Below the pieces are notes generated by a model. The model was not told the DNA's origin. It saw only the letters and a list, made by a program, of their open reading frames with translations, and searched no databases. Positions 15,378-23,599 of a DNA stretch of 27,279 nt are shown in pieces (the stretch's first letter is position 1; every line of letters begins with the position of its first letter). The translations under genes were made by a program, and so were the position numbers. The stretch covers positions 1-27,279 of the forward strand of contig RPFO01000626.1 in NCBI GenBank assembly GCA_009746045.1, read 5' to 3'. The stretch comes from Mesostigma viride (taxonomy: Eukaryota; Streptophyta; Mesostigmatophyceae; Mesostigmatales; Mesostigmataceae).

Positions 15378-15854
15378 ATGAGGTGCAAGTCCACGACCGT
15401 ATCGGGTTCGAGGTGCCGCAACGAGGGGGCGCACGGGGGGGCGCACTGCGCGGCCCACAGGCGGAAGAGGGGCGCGGGGGGGAAGGCCCGCAGGCCCGCC
15501 AGGCGCACGCACGCGGCCAGGGCGTACATGTGGACCGCCGACGACATGAAGATCGACCAGGCGCCCACTAGGTTTTCGTGGGACTGGTTCGCGGACTGGT
15601 TACCTTGGAGAAACACGGCCTACACACCAAACGCAGCTTTACCCACCGCAACTAGGAATGCATTAACATTTCAAAAGGCGAGATATACCACGTACGCCCG
15701 TGACGCGAGAGCGCAATTCAGAGCAGGCAGAAAGACGCGTGCAGATTTCGACCTTATCGATATGCATTTAGAAAATGCAAAGACAGCCATTGAAAGTGAT
15801 GACCCGGGGACTGCCGACACGGAGTTGGACGCGGCCCTCGCGGCTCTCCTGTAA
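15378..15854 (+). CDS. DUF5763-like zinc protein, tandem copy 2
   Basis: The 158-aa product starts MRCKSTTVSGSRCRNEG, with the same zinc motif (two RC pairs, then HCAAHR) and the same AYMWTADDMKIDQ segment as copy 1. From about residue 68 the sequence differs completely: WRNTAYTPNAALPTATRNAL, then a helical region ending TELDAALAALL. Shared N-terminus and unrelated C-terminus suggest duplication followed by replacement of the effector part. The genes lie 49 nt apart in the same direction. Confidence 0.65.
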   Translation: MRCKSTTVSGSRCRNEGAHGGAHCAAHRRKRGAGGKARRPARRTHAARAYMWTADDMKIDQAPTRFSWDWFADWLPWRNTAYTPNAALPTATRNALTFQKARYTTYARDARAQFRAGRKTRADFDLIDMHLENAKTAIESDDPGTADTELDAALAALL

Positions 15855-15908
15855 CCGCGCGTCTATCGGAGGCCTAAAATCGCGCACGACCTTCTACAGA
15901 GAGGGGGG

Positions 15909-16268
15909 ATGTACGTGCGGCGTGCGTGCGAGCGGGCGGGCGTGAGGGGCCGGAGGGAGGCGGCGAGGCTGATGGACCTGTACATGGTGCGCACGTGCGC
16001 GTGGGCGGGCGACATGGTGCTGGTGATATCGCGCGTGGCCTACATGGAGGACGAGGACCTGCTGGCCGAGATACTCGAGCGCTACAACGGGCGCGGGGGC
16101 TACCTGAACGCCGTCGACGAGATCGTCGCGAACGGTCCGCGCGAGCGGCCCGCGCGCCCCTCCCTGCCCCCGCCCCCCGCTCCTACTCCCACCCCACCCC
16201 CTCCCTACTCACGCTGTGTTATCGCGCGCTGTCCACCGCGGACATGGCGAGTGCGAGACAAATGCTGA
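15909..16268 (+). CDS. Small helical protein with Pro-rich tail
   Basis: The product starts MYVRRACERAGVRGRREAAR and has a helical core (DMVLVISRVAYMEDEDLLAE) followed by a Pro-rich segment. Codons in the core are strongly GC3-biased, which supports coding. The last 20 residues after the Pro run may be wrong: one extra C in the run CCCCCC would give a different end stopping at 16279. AATAAA at 16313-16318 could serve as its poly(A) signal. No family recognised. Confidence 0.5.
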   Translation: MYVRRACERAGVRGRREAARLMDLYMVRTCAWAGDMVLVISRVAYMEDEDLLAEILERYNGRGGYLNAVDEIVANGPRERPARPSLPPPPAPTPTPPPPYSRCVIARCPPRTWRVRDKC

Positions 16269-16328
16269 CATTTCCTTAAAAAATAGAGATGGTCCATCGA
16301 TATATATACACAAATAAAGGAAAACCGA

Positions 16329-17659
16329 TCACTCCACCGGCCCTTCCACGAAATGGGGGATCAGGTCCGTGAATACCAAGTACGTTCGCATGCTCAAGAG
16401 AGGGTAACCGGCATCATCTTGATCACAAAACAACAGACTGTCCAGGGCGCACGAGAAGGCCCTCGCGTACTCCTCCTTCTGCCGCAGGAACGGCACCGCC
16501 CGCAGCACCTCGTAGGCCCGCTCGCCGAGGTCCCCGGTCTCGCGGTACAGCTCCAGGGCCTGGGCGAGCACCAGGTGCAGGCGGTCGCCGCGGTCCACCG
16601 GGAGGGAGCGCCCCTCGCGCGTCTTCCTCTTCTTCGAGCCCCCCTTCGAGCCCCCCGGGCCGGGCGACGCCAGATCCACCTCAGCCATCCGGTTGGTGAT
16701 GTCCCCGAACGGCTCGCGCCGGGCCGGGGGCTTGGGCGGGGGGTTCACCTCCACCTTGTACTCGCTCTTGCGGACGAGGTCCAGGGGCAGCAGGCCCCAG
16801 GAGGGCAGGGGGTGGGGGGGCAAAAGTCCGGCTCGCTGAGGGCGGCCAGCAGCTTGACGGTGAGGCCGTACTTCTCCAGCACCTCGTCGGCGGGCTTGGC
16901 CAGTCGCTTGACGGTCGCCTCGTCGCCCGCCCACAGCGCCGTGTGATACTGCGCCCACACGTGCTCGTACCTCTCCTTGTCGAACCGCAGCTGGACCACG
17001 CGCCGGCGGACGTCCCGGTAGAGCACGTTCTCCTCCACGTCCACCCCCATCCGGATGGCGCCGGTCGTGTGGATGTCCTCCGCGCGCAGGGAGCCCTCCA
17101 GCCCCGCCATGCGCAGGAGGGCGTTGCCGACGTACACGCGCTTGCCTACCAGGTTCTTGTGGCACGCGAGCCCCTTGGCGAGCACGGCGATCCCGTCCGC
17201 GGACACGAACAGCGCGCCCCTCTCGGTGACGCGGTGGTGCTCGCACCCCTCCAGCAGCTCCTGCAGCAGGTCGGGCGGCGTCTTCACGTCCCAGGTCTCC
17301 TTGAAGGCCCTGCACATGTCCTTGACGCTGTAGAGCTTGACCTGGTCGCACCCCTCGGCGAGCGCGACGTGCACGAAGAAGCGCATCGGTCCCAGGGGGA
17401 CGCGGAAGACATCTCGGAGGACCGCGTCGTCCACCCACGCGTCCTCGGGGTCCGGCAGCGGCGGTTGCCTCCCGTGGAGGGGCTTGGTCCCCCGCTTCCC
17501 CGGGCCGTCCTCCAGGTCGAGGTCCAGCCCCACGCCTCCGAAGTCGCCGTCGGACGCGTCGTCCTCGAACAGCAGCTCCGACACGCACGAGGGGTCCACC
17601 CCGGTCACCTTCTTCTGGCCGATGCGGTTGTCGTGGATGGCAGGGAAGAGAACCTCCAT
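16329..17659 (-). CDS. Hypothetical protein, one frameshift
   Basis: I chose the ATG at 17659 (MEVLFPAIHDNRIGQKKVTG); the frame runs further up only through a TTG. After an acidic segment (ELLFEDDASDGDFGG) comes a globular domain: FFVHVALAEGCDQVKLYSVK, then FVSADGIAVLAKGLACHKNL and VDVEENVLYRDVRRRVVQLR. VKLYSVKDMCRAFK...FVSADGIAVLA faintly recalls BRO-N domains, but I would not assign it. The frame is lost at seven G (plus strand 16814-16820); one added base joins it to a C-terminus with a basic patch (GSKGGSKKRKTREGRS) and helices. About 443 residues. The 79-bp tandem array begins directly upstream. Confidence 0.6.
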
Positions 17660-17702
17660 TGTCGAGAGTGGGGAGACTTCACAGAGGTGAGCAATTTCCA
17701 AC

Positions 17703-18275
17703 CAGTGGGGTGACTCAATACAGGCGTGAGAGTTCGACGCAGCCAGCGGATAACACGCCCAAGGTGTGGATCATCCAGCAAGGTGTGAACAGCTCAATAG
17801 AGGTGAGAGAACTCGTCGCAGCCGGCGGATAACGCGCCCAGGGTGTGGATCATCCAGCAAGGTGTGAACAGCTCAATAGAGGTGAGAGAACTCGTCGCAG
17901 CCGGCGGAGAACGCGCCCAAGGTGTGAATATTCCAACAAGGTGTGAACAGCTCAATAGAGGTGAGAGAATTCGACGCAGCCGGCGGAGAACGCGCACAAG
18001 GTGTGAATATTCCAACAAGGTGTGAACAGCTCAATAGAGGTGAGAGAATTCGACGCAGCCGGCGGAGAACGCGCACAAGGTGTGAATATTCCAACAAGGT
18101 GTGAACAGCTCAATAGAGGTGAGAGAATTCGACGCAGCCGGCGGAGAACGCGCACAAGGTGTGAATATTCCAACAAGGTGTGAACAGCTCAATAGAGGTG
18201 AGAGAATTCGACGCAGCCGGCGGAGAACGCGCACAAGGTGTGAATATTCCAACAAGGGTGTGACAATTTCATCCA
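17703..18275. repeat. 79-bp tandem repeat array
   Basis: Units begin GGTGTGAACAGCTCAATAGA at 17782, 17861, 17940, 18019, 18098 and 18177, preceded by one diverged unit (from about 17703) and followed by a partial one at 18256. The period is exactly 79 bp, so reading frame is not kept and ORFs through it are spurious. The three most distal full units are identical; those nearest the minus-strand gene have diverged. Each unit holds two AAGGTGTGAA motifs and one GAGGTGAGAGAA. Confidence 0.9.
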
Positions 18276-18783
18276 AGCTGAAAAAATGAATCCAACATCA
18301 AGGAAGTGCAAGCCAGCCACAAGAGGGTGAAAAAAGCATGAAAACTCGGCAACGCCGGCGCGAATGCGGATTATTTCCAGAAAACTTCAGAGGCCATGCA
18401 CAAGGATGAAAGCCATGGGAGAGCAAACCAAACCACAACACACACCACAGAGGTGAAAGGGCAATGGAAGCTCACAAGAGCCAGGCAGCAAGGGGGGAGG
18501 ATGGTGGGTGCAGAGAGGGGATGGTGGAGAGAGGGGCACTTGGATACAAAGTCGCCCTTTTTCGTTATCCGCCGTTTCGCGCTGGCAGCCGGCGGGAAAC
18601 TCAAATTTTCAGGACATTCGCGTCAGCGGCGGAGCGCCACCGGTTACGCCGAGCTACCCAAAAAATCGTGGCCACGCGGCGGCCTTCGCGAAACCCCCGT
18701 GGCACTGACGGAATCTGGCGCGGTTCTGACGGGAACGGGGCGGGGATCTGACGGGACCGGCGGGGAACGGCGCCCTGAGCAGT
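18276..18783. other. No gene seen; low-complexity intergenic DNA
   Basis: This stretch is purine-rich on the plus strand, with GGTGAAA-type motifs that may be degenerate repeat remnants, and a GC-rich half from about 18560 with several TCTGACGGGA-like repeats (about 18724-18756). The ORFs in it lack any recognisable protein character. Confidence 0.4.
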
Positions 18784-19106
18784 TGCAGCGGAATCCGCAG
18801 GAGTAGGGACGAATCCGCCGGGTGCCGCGGGGTAACTTGCGAAAAGTGAGATCCTAACCGGCTGGGTAACCGAAAGTAACGGCGGACGGACGAGTGCGAA
18901 CCAGTGGGCCCGGGGGAAACTCGGGAGGGGCCAATGGGAAGTGCCGGTTTCTAGCCGGATTCCTGGCGGTTAGGAGATGCATCTTGGCTTCCCTGATCCC
19001 GGGACTCGGCCGAAAAAAAGTTTGGAAATGGGGAACGAAATACGCAATTCGCGTATTCGGCGAATTACACTACAACATTAGGTTCTATTTATAGCCCGCC
19101 CGTGCA
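18784..19106. repeat. Long inverted repeat, left arm
   Basis: The arm pairs with 19276-19598 without net indels (paired positions sum to 38382). The match is nearly perfect for 18811-19106 and has several mismatches in the outer ~27 bases. It contains TATTTATA at 19086-19093, which is TATAAATA on the minus strand pointing out of the loop, and a short palindrome, AATACGCAATTCGCGTATT. Confidence 0.9.
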
Positions 19107-19275
19107 CTGGGTAGTTTAACGCTAGTACACTACAAGATTTACTGGGGTACTTCAAGTACCACACGCGGCGGTATATTCGATTATCCTTTATTTATTTAGT
19201 CCTAAGTTAGCCATAAGTTACGGGCTACTGAAAATATATGACGATTCTATTAAAAATTTATAGTAGTAGCGACTT
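19107..19275. other. AT-rich loop of inverted repeat
   Basis: This 169-nt AT-rich spacer separates the arms. It has a small hairpin (GGTAC-TTCAA-GTACC, 19146-19160) and no ORF of note. An AT-rich loop between GC-rich arms is reminiscent of viral hairpin ends or replication origins, but it is not diagnostic. Confidence 0.6.
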
Positions 19276-19598
19276 TGCACGGGTGGGCTATAAATAGAAC
19301 CTAATGTTGTAGTGTAATTCGCCGAATACGCGAATTGCGTATTTCGTTCCCCATTTCCAAACTTTTTTTCGGCCGAGTCCCGGGATCAGGGAAGCCAAGA
19401 TGCATCTCCTAACCGCCAGGAATCCGGCTAGAAACCGGCACTTCCCATTGGCCCCTCCCGAGTTTCCCCCGGGCCCACTGGTTCGCACTCGTCCGTCCGC
19501 CGTTACTTTCGGTTACCCAGCCGGTTAGGATCTCACTTTTCGCAAGTTACCCCGCGGCACCCGGCGGATTCGTGCCTACTGCCACGGATTCCGCTGCA
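19276..19598. repeat. Long inverted repeat, right arm
   Basis: This is the reverse complement of 18784-19106. TATAAATA at 19289-19296, in the context CTATAAATAG, points away from the loop. The same 66-codon ORF appears in both arms only because the arms are copies. Confidence 0.9.
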
Positions 19599-19738
19599 CT
19601 CCCGCTAACTTCTAGTAACCGCCCACGGAACTGGAGCGGAACCCGCCCGCTGCCAAGTGGTAACTCCCGGGGCGCGGCAGGGAACCAAAGATACGCCGCT
19701 GCCACGACGAAACCGACACGACACGCGGCAGACGCGCG

Positions 19739-19747
19739 TATATATTT
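19739..19747 (+). promoter_or_regulatory. Candidate TATA box for KilA-N nuclease gene
   Basis: TATATATTT sits in GC-rich surroundings about 90 nt before a strong splice-donor-like CAG|GTGAGC. A transcript starting near 19770 would have a short 5' exon rich in CA repeats. The position suits the plus-strand gene at 20674 if its 5'UTR is spliced. Confidence 0.3.
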
Positions 19748-19837
19748 CGTCAGCGCGGCATGAAATGGGGCAGACAGCAGGCAAACAACACACACAACAA
19801 CACAACCCATTTTCTCCCTTTGGCTCTGGATTTGCAG

Positions 19838-20666
19838 GTGAGCATGGCCCTTTTTCGACGTTTTCGGCCGCAAACGTCGAATTAGGCAGTGGGGTGGGGG
19901 GGTTTCGGCTGTCTTTGTCCTGTTTGTGAACCCCTTTTTCGCGTTTCCTGCCGCGCTCGTCGAATGGCCCCACCTTTTGAATTGCACCCCTGCCCTTGTC
20001 CTGCCCAGCAGTTCTGTTGCCTATTGACCACCCTTTGGCATGGCTCATCATCTGATGCACTTATTTCCATGCCCTTGCCATGTTTCATGCTTTCTGTCGA
20101 GTTTTACGCCGCGAAAGTCGAATGGCCCCACCTTTTGAATTGTTCACCTGCCCTGGTCCTGTCCAGCAGTACTGTTGCCTATTGACCACCCTTTGGCATG
20201 CCTCATCATCTGATGCACTTATTTCCATCCCCTTGCCCTGGTTGTGCGTTCCTTTTCGCGTTTTCAGCCGCTATCGTCGAATGGGCCCCCCCTTGTGAAG
20301 TTTTCACCTGCACTGGCCCTGTCCAGCAATCCTGTTGCCTGTTGCCCACCCTTTGGCATGCCTCATCCCATAATGAAATTTTTTTGAAGCCCCCCATTGT
20401 GTGCATGCATTTTTTCCGTTTTATGCCGCCCTCGTCGAGGTATTCTGCTTGGTGAAGTTTTCACATGCCCTGGTTCTGTCCAGCAACTCTGTTGGCTCTC
20501 TGCCCACACTCTGGCGTGTTTTATCCCCTACGTGTTTCGCCTTTGAGGACTCTTGTGGTATTTGCCGCGTCGTTCTATTGCTCGTGATTTGGAATGCATT
20601 CATTCATGTTTATTAAAATGTACACCACCAAAAACTGTCGCTGTCTGCCCACACAACCTGAAACAG
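19838..20666 (+). other. Possible 5'UTR spliceosomal intron
   Basis: A donor-like TTTGCAG|GTGAGC at 19838 and an acceptor-like CCTGAAACAG| at 20666, eight bases before the ATG at 20674, would bound an 829-nt intron holding the ~159-bp tandem repeats. The evidence is consensus match and position only. Confidence 0.25.
19925..20600. repeat. Diverged ~159-bp tandem repeat array
   Basis: About four diverged copies are present. The anchor CCCTTTGGCATG recurs at 20031, 20189 and 20349, with a weaker CACTCTGGCGTG near 20508, giving a period of 158-160 bp. Each unit also has CGTCGAATGG followed by CACCTTTTGAA and GTTCACCTGCCCTGG, and GTCCAGCA..(C/T)TGTTG. The first part of the unit resembles the reverse complement of the 79-bp unit across the inverted repeat. 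Confidence 0.75.
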
Positions 20667-20673
20667 GTACCGG

Positions 20674-21855
20674 ATGGCCGCGACTCAGGCACCGACCGTC
20701 AACGTGCTCTTCGCGTTCAAGCGGGAGACAGACAAGTTCTGGATCTACACGCTGCGGCCGCCCCCAGGTCTGAATGCGGACCCCGACACCGAGATTCGCG
20801 TGAGGAAGACGGACACGATGGTCCACGGCCCCGATCTCACCAAGGCCGGGTCGAACGGGACGAAGCGCTTTGATCACTTTTTGAGGGGGGCTAACGCCGA
20901 CGTTAGCCCTAAGAATGCCGTGGACAAGGTTATGACGGGGTTGAACGATGACCGCGGCACTTGGATCCACGCGGACCTGGTGGACAAGGTGATGGATTGG
21001 TCCACGAAACCTCCCAACAAGCAAAATGAGCTGCGTGTGCAGGGGCGTCTCGCAAGTCGCATGAATGGCGCTCGGTGCGAGGTGGAGTGCCCCGCCGGGT
21101 TCGTGGACATCGTGACGGACGACCCCCCTCTCATCGTGGAGGTGAAGGAGCTGAAGAGGTGGAAAGAGGGCGTCGGGCAGCTTCACGCGTACGGTCAGTT
21201 CTTTCCGAACCACCAGCGCCGCCTTCACCTGTTCCGAACTTCAAAGCAGAACACCGACGTGCTCGGGTTGATTGAGACTACCTGCGCGGCCAACGGCATC
21301 GAGGTGCATATCGACGAGGACTTCTACAACGAAGACGCATCCAGGAGCCCGTCCCCGGACCCTGCTCGCAGCGAGGACGTCGCCCCCCCAGTAGCCCCCG
21401 CCGCGAGGGCTCCGGAGGCCGAGTCAATGGCTTCCAAGAGGGAGATGAAGGCAGCGGAGTTGGAGAATCTCAGGCTGGACGTGGAGAGGGAGGAGTTGGA
21501 GGCAAAGAGGAGGAGGCTGAGGATGGACGCTTACCTGAACGAGTTGGACTTCGAGCTGAAGGCCGTGAACCGGCTGACTGATCTGACGGAAGCGGTTGCG
21601 CACAACCACGAGATTCTCGGGAGTGACGGGAACGACCACGAGTCCATCCAGGCCCTGCGGGAGATGAGGAGGGCCTTGATTCCTGGGAAGCGTCACTACG
21701 CGCCCCCCACTCGCGTGATGATCAACGTCGAGATGGTTGCGAGAGAGATGGGCTACGACCTGAGCGCCGACGAGGTCGCGTCCATCGACATGGAAGAGAG
21801 GTGGAGGGAGAGGTTCCCCGGAGGGGCGGTAACCCACCACGTTATGCAGGGGTAG
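20674..21855 (+). CDS. KilA-N + PD-(D/E)XK nuclease-like + coiled coil
   Basis: The 393-aa product has three parts. Residues about 40-112 resemble KilA-N: VHGPDLTKAG, FDHFLR, then GTWIHADLVDKVMDWS, the usual GTW.H..L....W signature of this DNA-binding domain. Residues about 130-215 look like a PD-(D/E)XK nuclease fold: CPAGFVDIVTDDPPLIVEVK (D145, E156, K158), then KEGVGQLHAYGQFFP and RLHLF. After a Pro/Ser linker, residues about 250-300 form a charged coiled coil (ELENLRLDVEREELEAKRRR). KilA-N with a nuclease suggests sequence-directed cleavage or a mobile or defence-type enzyme; this is inference. TGTAA lies downstream at 21979-21983. It adjoins the inverted-repeat region and might belong to it. 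Confidence 0.7.
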   Translation: MAATQAPTVNVLFAFKRETDKFWIYTLRPPPGLNADPDTEIRVRKTDTMVHGPDLTKAGSNGTKRFDHFLRGANADVSPKNAVDKVMTGLNDDRGTWIHADLVDKVMDWSTKPPNKQNELRVQGRLASRMNGARCEVECPAGFVDIVTDDPPLIVEVKELKRWKEGVGQLHAYGQFFPNHQRRLHLFRTSKQNTDVLGLIETTCAANGIEVHIDEDFYNEDASRSPSPDPARSEDVAPPVAPAARAPEAESMASKREMKAAELENLRLDVEREELEAKRRRLRMDAYLNELDFELKAVNRLTDLTEAVAHNHEILGSDGNDHESIQALREMRRALIPGKRHYAPPTRVMINVEMVAREMGYDLSADEVASIDMEERWRERFPGGAVTHHVMQG

Positions 21856-22146
21856 GCAGAGTGAGGGTTTGATGACGAGACGGGAATGCGCCCCGTCCAG
21901 AGCAGGAGGGCGTAGACAGCCGTTATATTTTGTGGCTTGTTCATAATCTTGTGGCGTGTATTTAATTATTGATTGGAATGTAATGTCAATAAGCACACAT
22001 TGGTCTGCGCCCCCTCCTCGTAAACGCCTTATTGGGAGCGTACCACCCATTAGAATCTTGCTAGTCGTCGAGGACAGTCATCCCGAGTGTCCACGGTGCG
22101 CCCCGTCACAGCCAATTTTGCCAGAGTAAGGTGAGCACCGTCCACC
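21856..22146 (+). promoter_or_regulatory. Intergenic region and leader of second BRO-like gene
   Basis: The first ~150 bases are AT-rich and may hold the 3'UTR of the nuclease gene (TGTAA at 21979, AATAAG at 21988). The last ~65 bases resemble the leader of the BRO-like gene at 11488 (CCCGAGTGTCC, GGTGCG, CACAGCCAATTTTGCC, GTCCACC before the ATG). No gene is seen. Confidence 0.45.
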
Positions 22147-23024
22147 ATGTCCCAGGTGATCCGCTACCTGACCCCCGCAGACGGGGCTGAGGAGGACCCG
22201 CATTTCAGCGGCAAGATCCGCGTGACGGACAACGGCATGATGTCCATATTGGATACGATGAGTGCTTTGGGGCTGACCAACCCGACAATGTATTGGAAGC
22301 GCCTCCGCGAGGCCAACCCAGAGGTTCTAACTGGGAGTTACAACTTCAAATTTCCAGGTCCCGGGCAGCGAGACACCCCGTGACCGACCGCCAGGGGATG
22401 GCCAAGATCATAATGCTGCTCCCCGGCAAGATCGCGGCCAAGTTCCGAGACAAGGTGTCCGTGCTGCTGGAGCGCTACCTGAACGCAGACCGCTCCCTGG
22501 CCGAGGACATTCTGAGGAGGGCCGACGAGCGCGAAGGGGTGGCCGCCATAGCCAACGTGCAGGACCATCCGCGCGTCCAGTCGAGCGCCTCCACCAAGGA
22601 GCTGAACGCCGCCATCAAAGCCTTCACGGACCAGCACAAGGGGTGCGGGATCATGTACCCCGTCGTGCACGACACCAACAACCTGGCGGTCACGGGCAGG
22701 ACCGCGGCCCAGTTGAAAGCCTCCATCGGGGCCGCCGGCTCCTCTCGCGACCTGAACACGCGGCGTCAGAGTCTCGCCATGGCCTTTATGCAGCTCACGG
22801 AGGCGGAGATGATCAAGGAGACGGGGTTGGACCCCATCCAGGTGGCCAAGAGGACCAGGGAGCTCATGGAGCCAGGATTCCGCGCCACGGGCTTGCACGA
22901 CCAGCAGCCGGAAAAGAAGTACATCTTAGAGAACCGCGGGGCCATGCGGCTCAACCAGAAGCTGACGAGGGAGGGCCAGCTCCCAAGTCACCCCCAGGCC
23001 GCCGCCCTGCCATCCGTTGTGTAA
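22147..23024 (+). CDS. KilA-N/BRO-like protein, copy 2, one frameshift
   Basis: This is a paralogue of the gene at 11488, with the same opening (S-x-VIRYLTPADGAEEDP), YNFKFPGPGQ, IIMLLPGKIAAKFRDKV and LLERYLNADRSLAEDI. The helix predicted to read DNA differs more between the copies (ALGLTNPTMYWKRL here, VIGMSQPKVYWLRL there) than the flanking parts. The frame is lost at four C (22376-22379), where copy 1 has one more base and stays open; one added C restores about 292 codons. The C-terminus (QPEKKYILENRGAMRLNQK) is similar but longer. AATAAA at 23042-23047 may end its transcript. Confidence 0.6.
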
Positions 23025-23072
23025 AATAACACTTGATGATGAATAAAACGTTTTTAACGACAAACAATGAGA

Positions 23073-23576
23073 TCACATTCCACCAGGTAGGACCTGCTTG
23101 CCCTCCAGGGCCGTCACGTGGGCACGCAGCACGCGCAACTCGTCCCTCAGGTCCTGCGTGCACGCGCGGACGAAGTTGAAGTCGGACGCGGAGTAGGGGA
23201 TCACCCAGCTCTCGCTGTCGACCCGCCCCTTCACGAACTTGTGCCCGTCCGCCTTGTCGCTCTCGAACTCCTTGGCCACGCGCGCCACGAACCGGAAGCA
23301 GCACTCGCCCGTCATGAACACGTCCTCCGGTTTGAACCCCCTCCACCCCGACGCCGGCAGCGGCCTCGTCCCGTCCTTGTGGCGGTAGTCCGTACCGTAC
23401 TCGAACGACTCCCGCAGCGTGTCCAGCACCCACTCGGGGTTGGGGTACACCCCCACCTTGAGGGTGTAGGAGAACTCCTCCACCGACCTGAGCGCCCACG
23501 GGCACAGGCGGTTGTGCCCGTGCTCGTCCAGCAGCTTCCACACGGCGGCGGTGTCCATGATACCATCACCGCACAT
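23073..23576 (-). CDS. Hypothetical protein, faint BRO/MSV199 resemblance
   Basis: Two starts are possible: the ATG at 23576 (MCGDGIMDTAAVWKLLDEHG) or the ATG at 23558 (MDTAAVWKLL); I list the longer. The ~167-aa product has WVLDTLRESFEYGTDYRHKD, then DVFMTGECCFRFVARVAKEF and a C-terminal helix (DLRDELRVLRAHVTALEGKQ). The 'FMTGECCFRFVARVAKEFES' part faintly recalls MSV199/antirepressor domains found beside KilA-N genes, but I would not assign it. Its stop converges on the BRO copy 2 gene, 48 nt apart. The start lies 23 nt below the stop of the LamG-like gene on the same strand. Confidence 0.55.
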   Translation of the reverse strand: MCGDGIMDTAAVWKLLDEHGHNRLCPWALRSVEEFSYTLKVGVYPNPEWVLDTLRESFEYGTDYRHKDGTRPLPASGWRGFKPEDVFMTGECCFRFVARVAKEFESDKADGHKFVKGRVDSESWVIPYSASDFNFVRACTQDLRDELRVLRAHVTALEGKQVLPGGM

Positions 23577-23599
23577 TATCGAACGCCGGAGAACGCGCG

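Noticed and set aside
17703-18275. CRISPR-like array
   Set aside because: Units are contiguous tandem repeats without unique spacers, and there are no cas genes.
17703-18275. AGGTGTGA motifs as animal T-box half-sites
   Set aside because: The match to the 8-bp half-site is exact, but it follows from repeat amplification and nothing else points to an animal host.
17794-18276. Four overlapping 74-81 codon ORFs on the minus strand
   Set aside because: They are offsets of the 79-bp tandem repeat, whose period is not a multiple of three.
18894-19488. Identical 66-codon ORF in both arms of the inverted repeat
   Set aside because: It is duplicated only because the arms are copies, ends at the TAG of the TATTTATAG motif, and has no protein-like features.
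20206-20616. Small ORFs in the 159-bp array
   Set aside because: They follow the repeat, differ in frame between units and have no recognisable protein.
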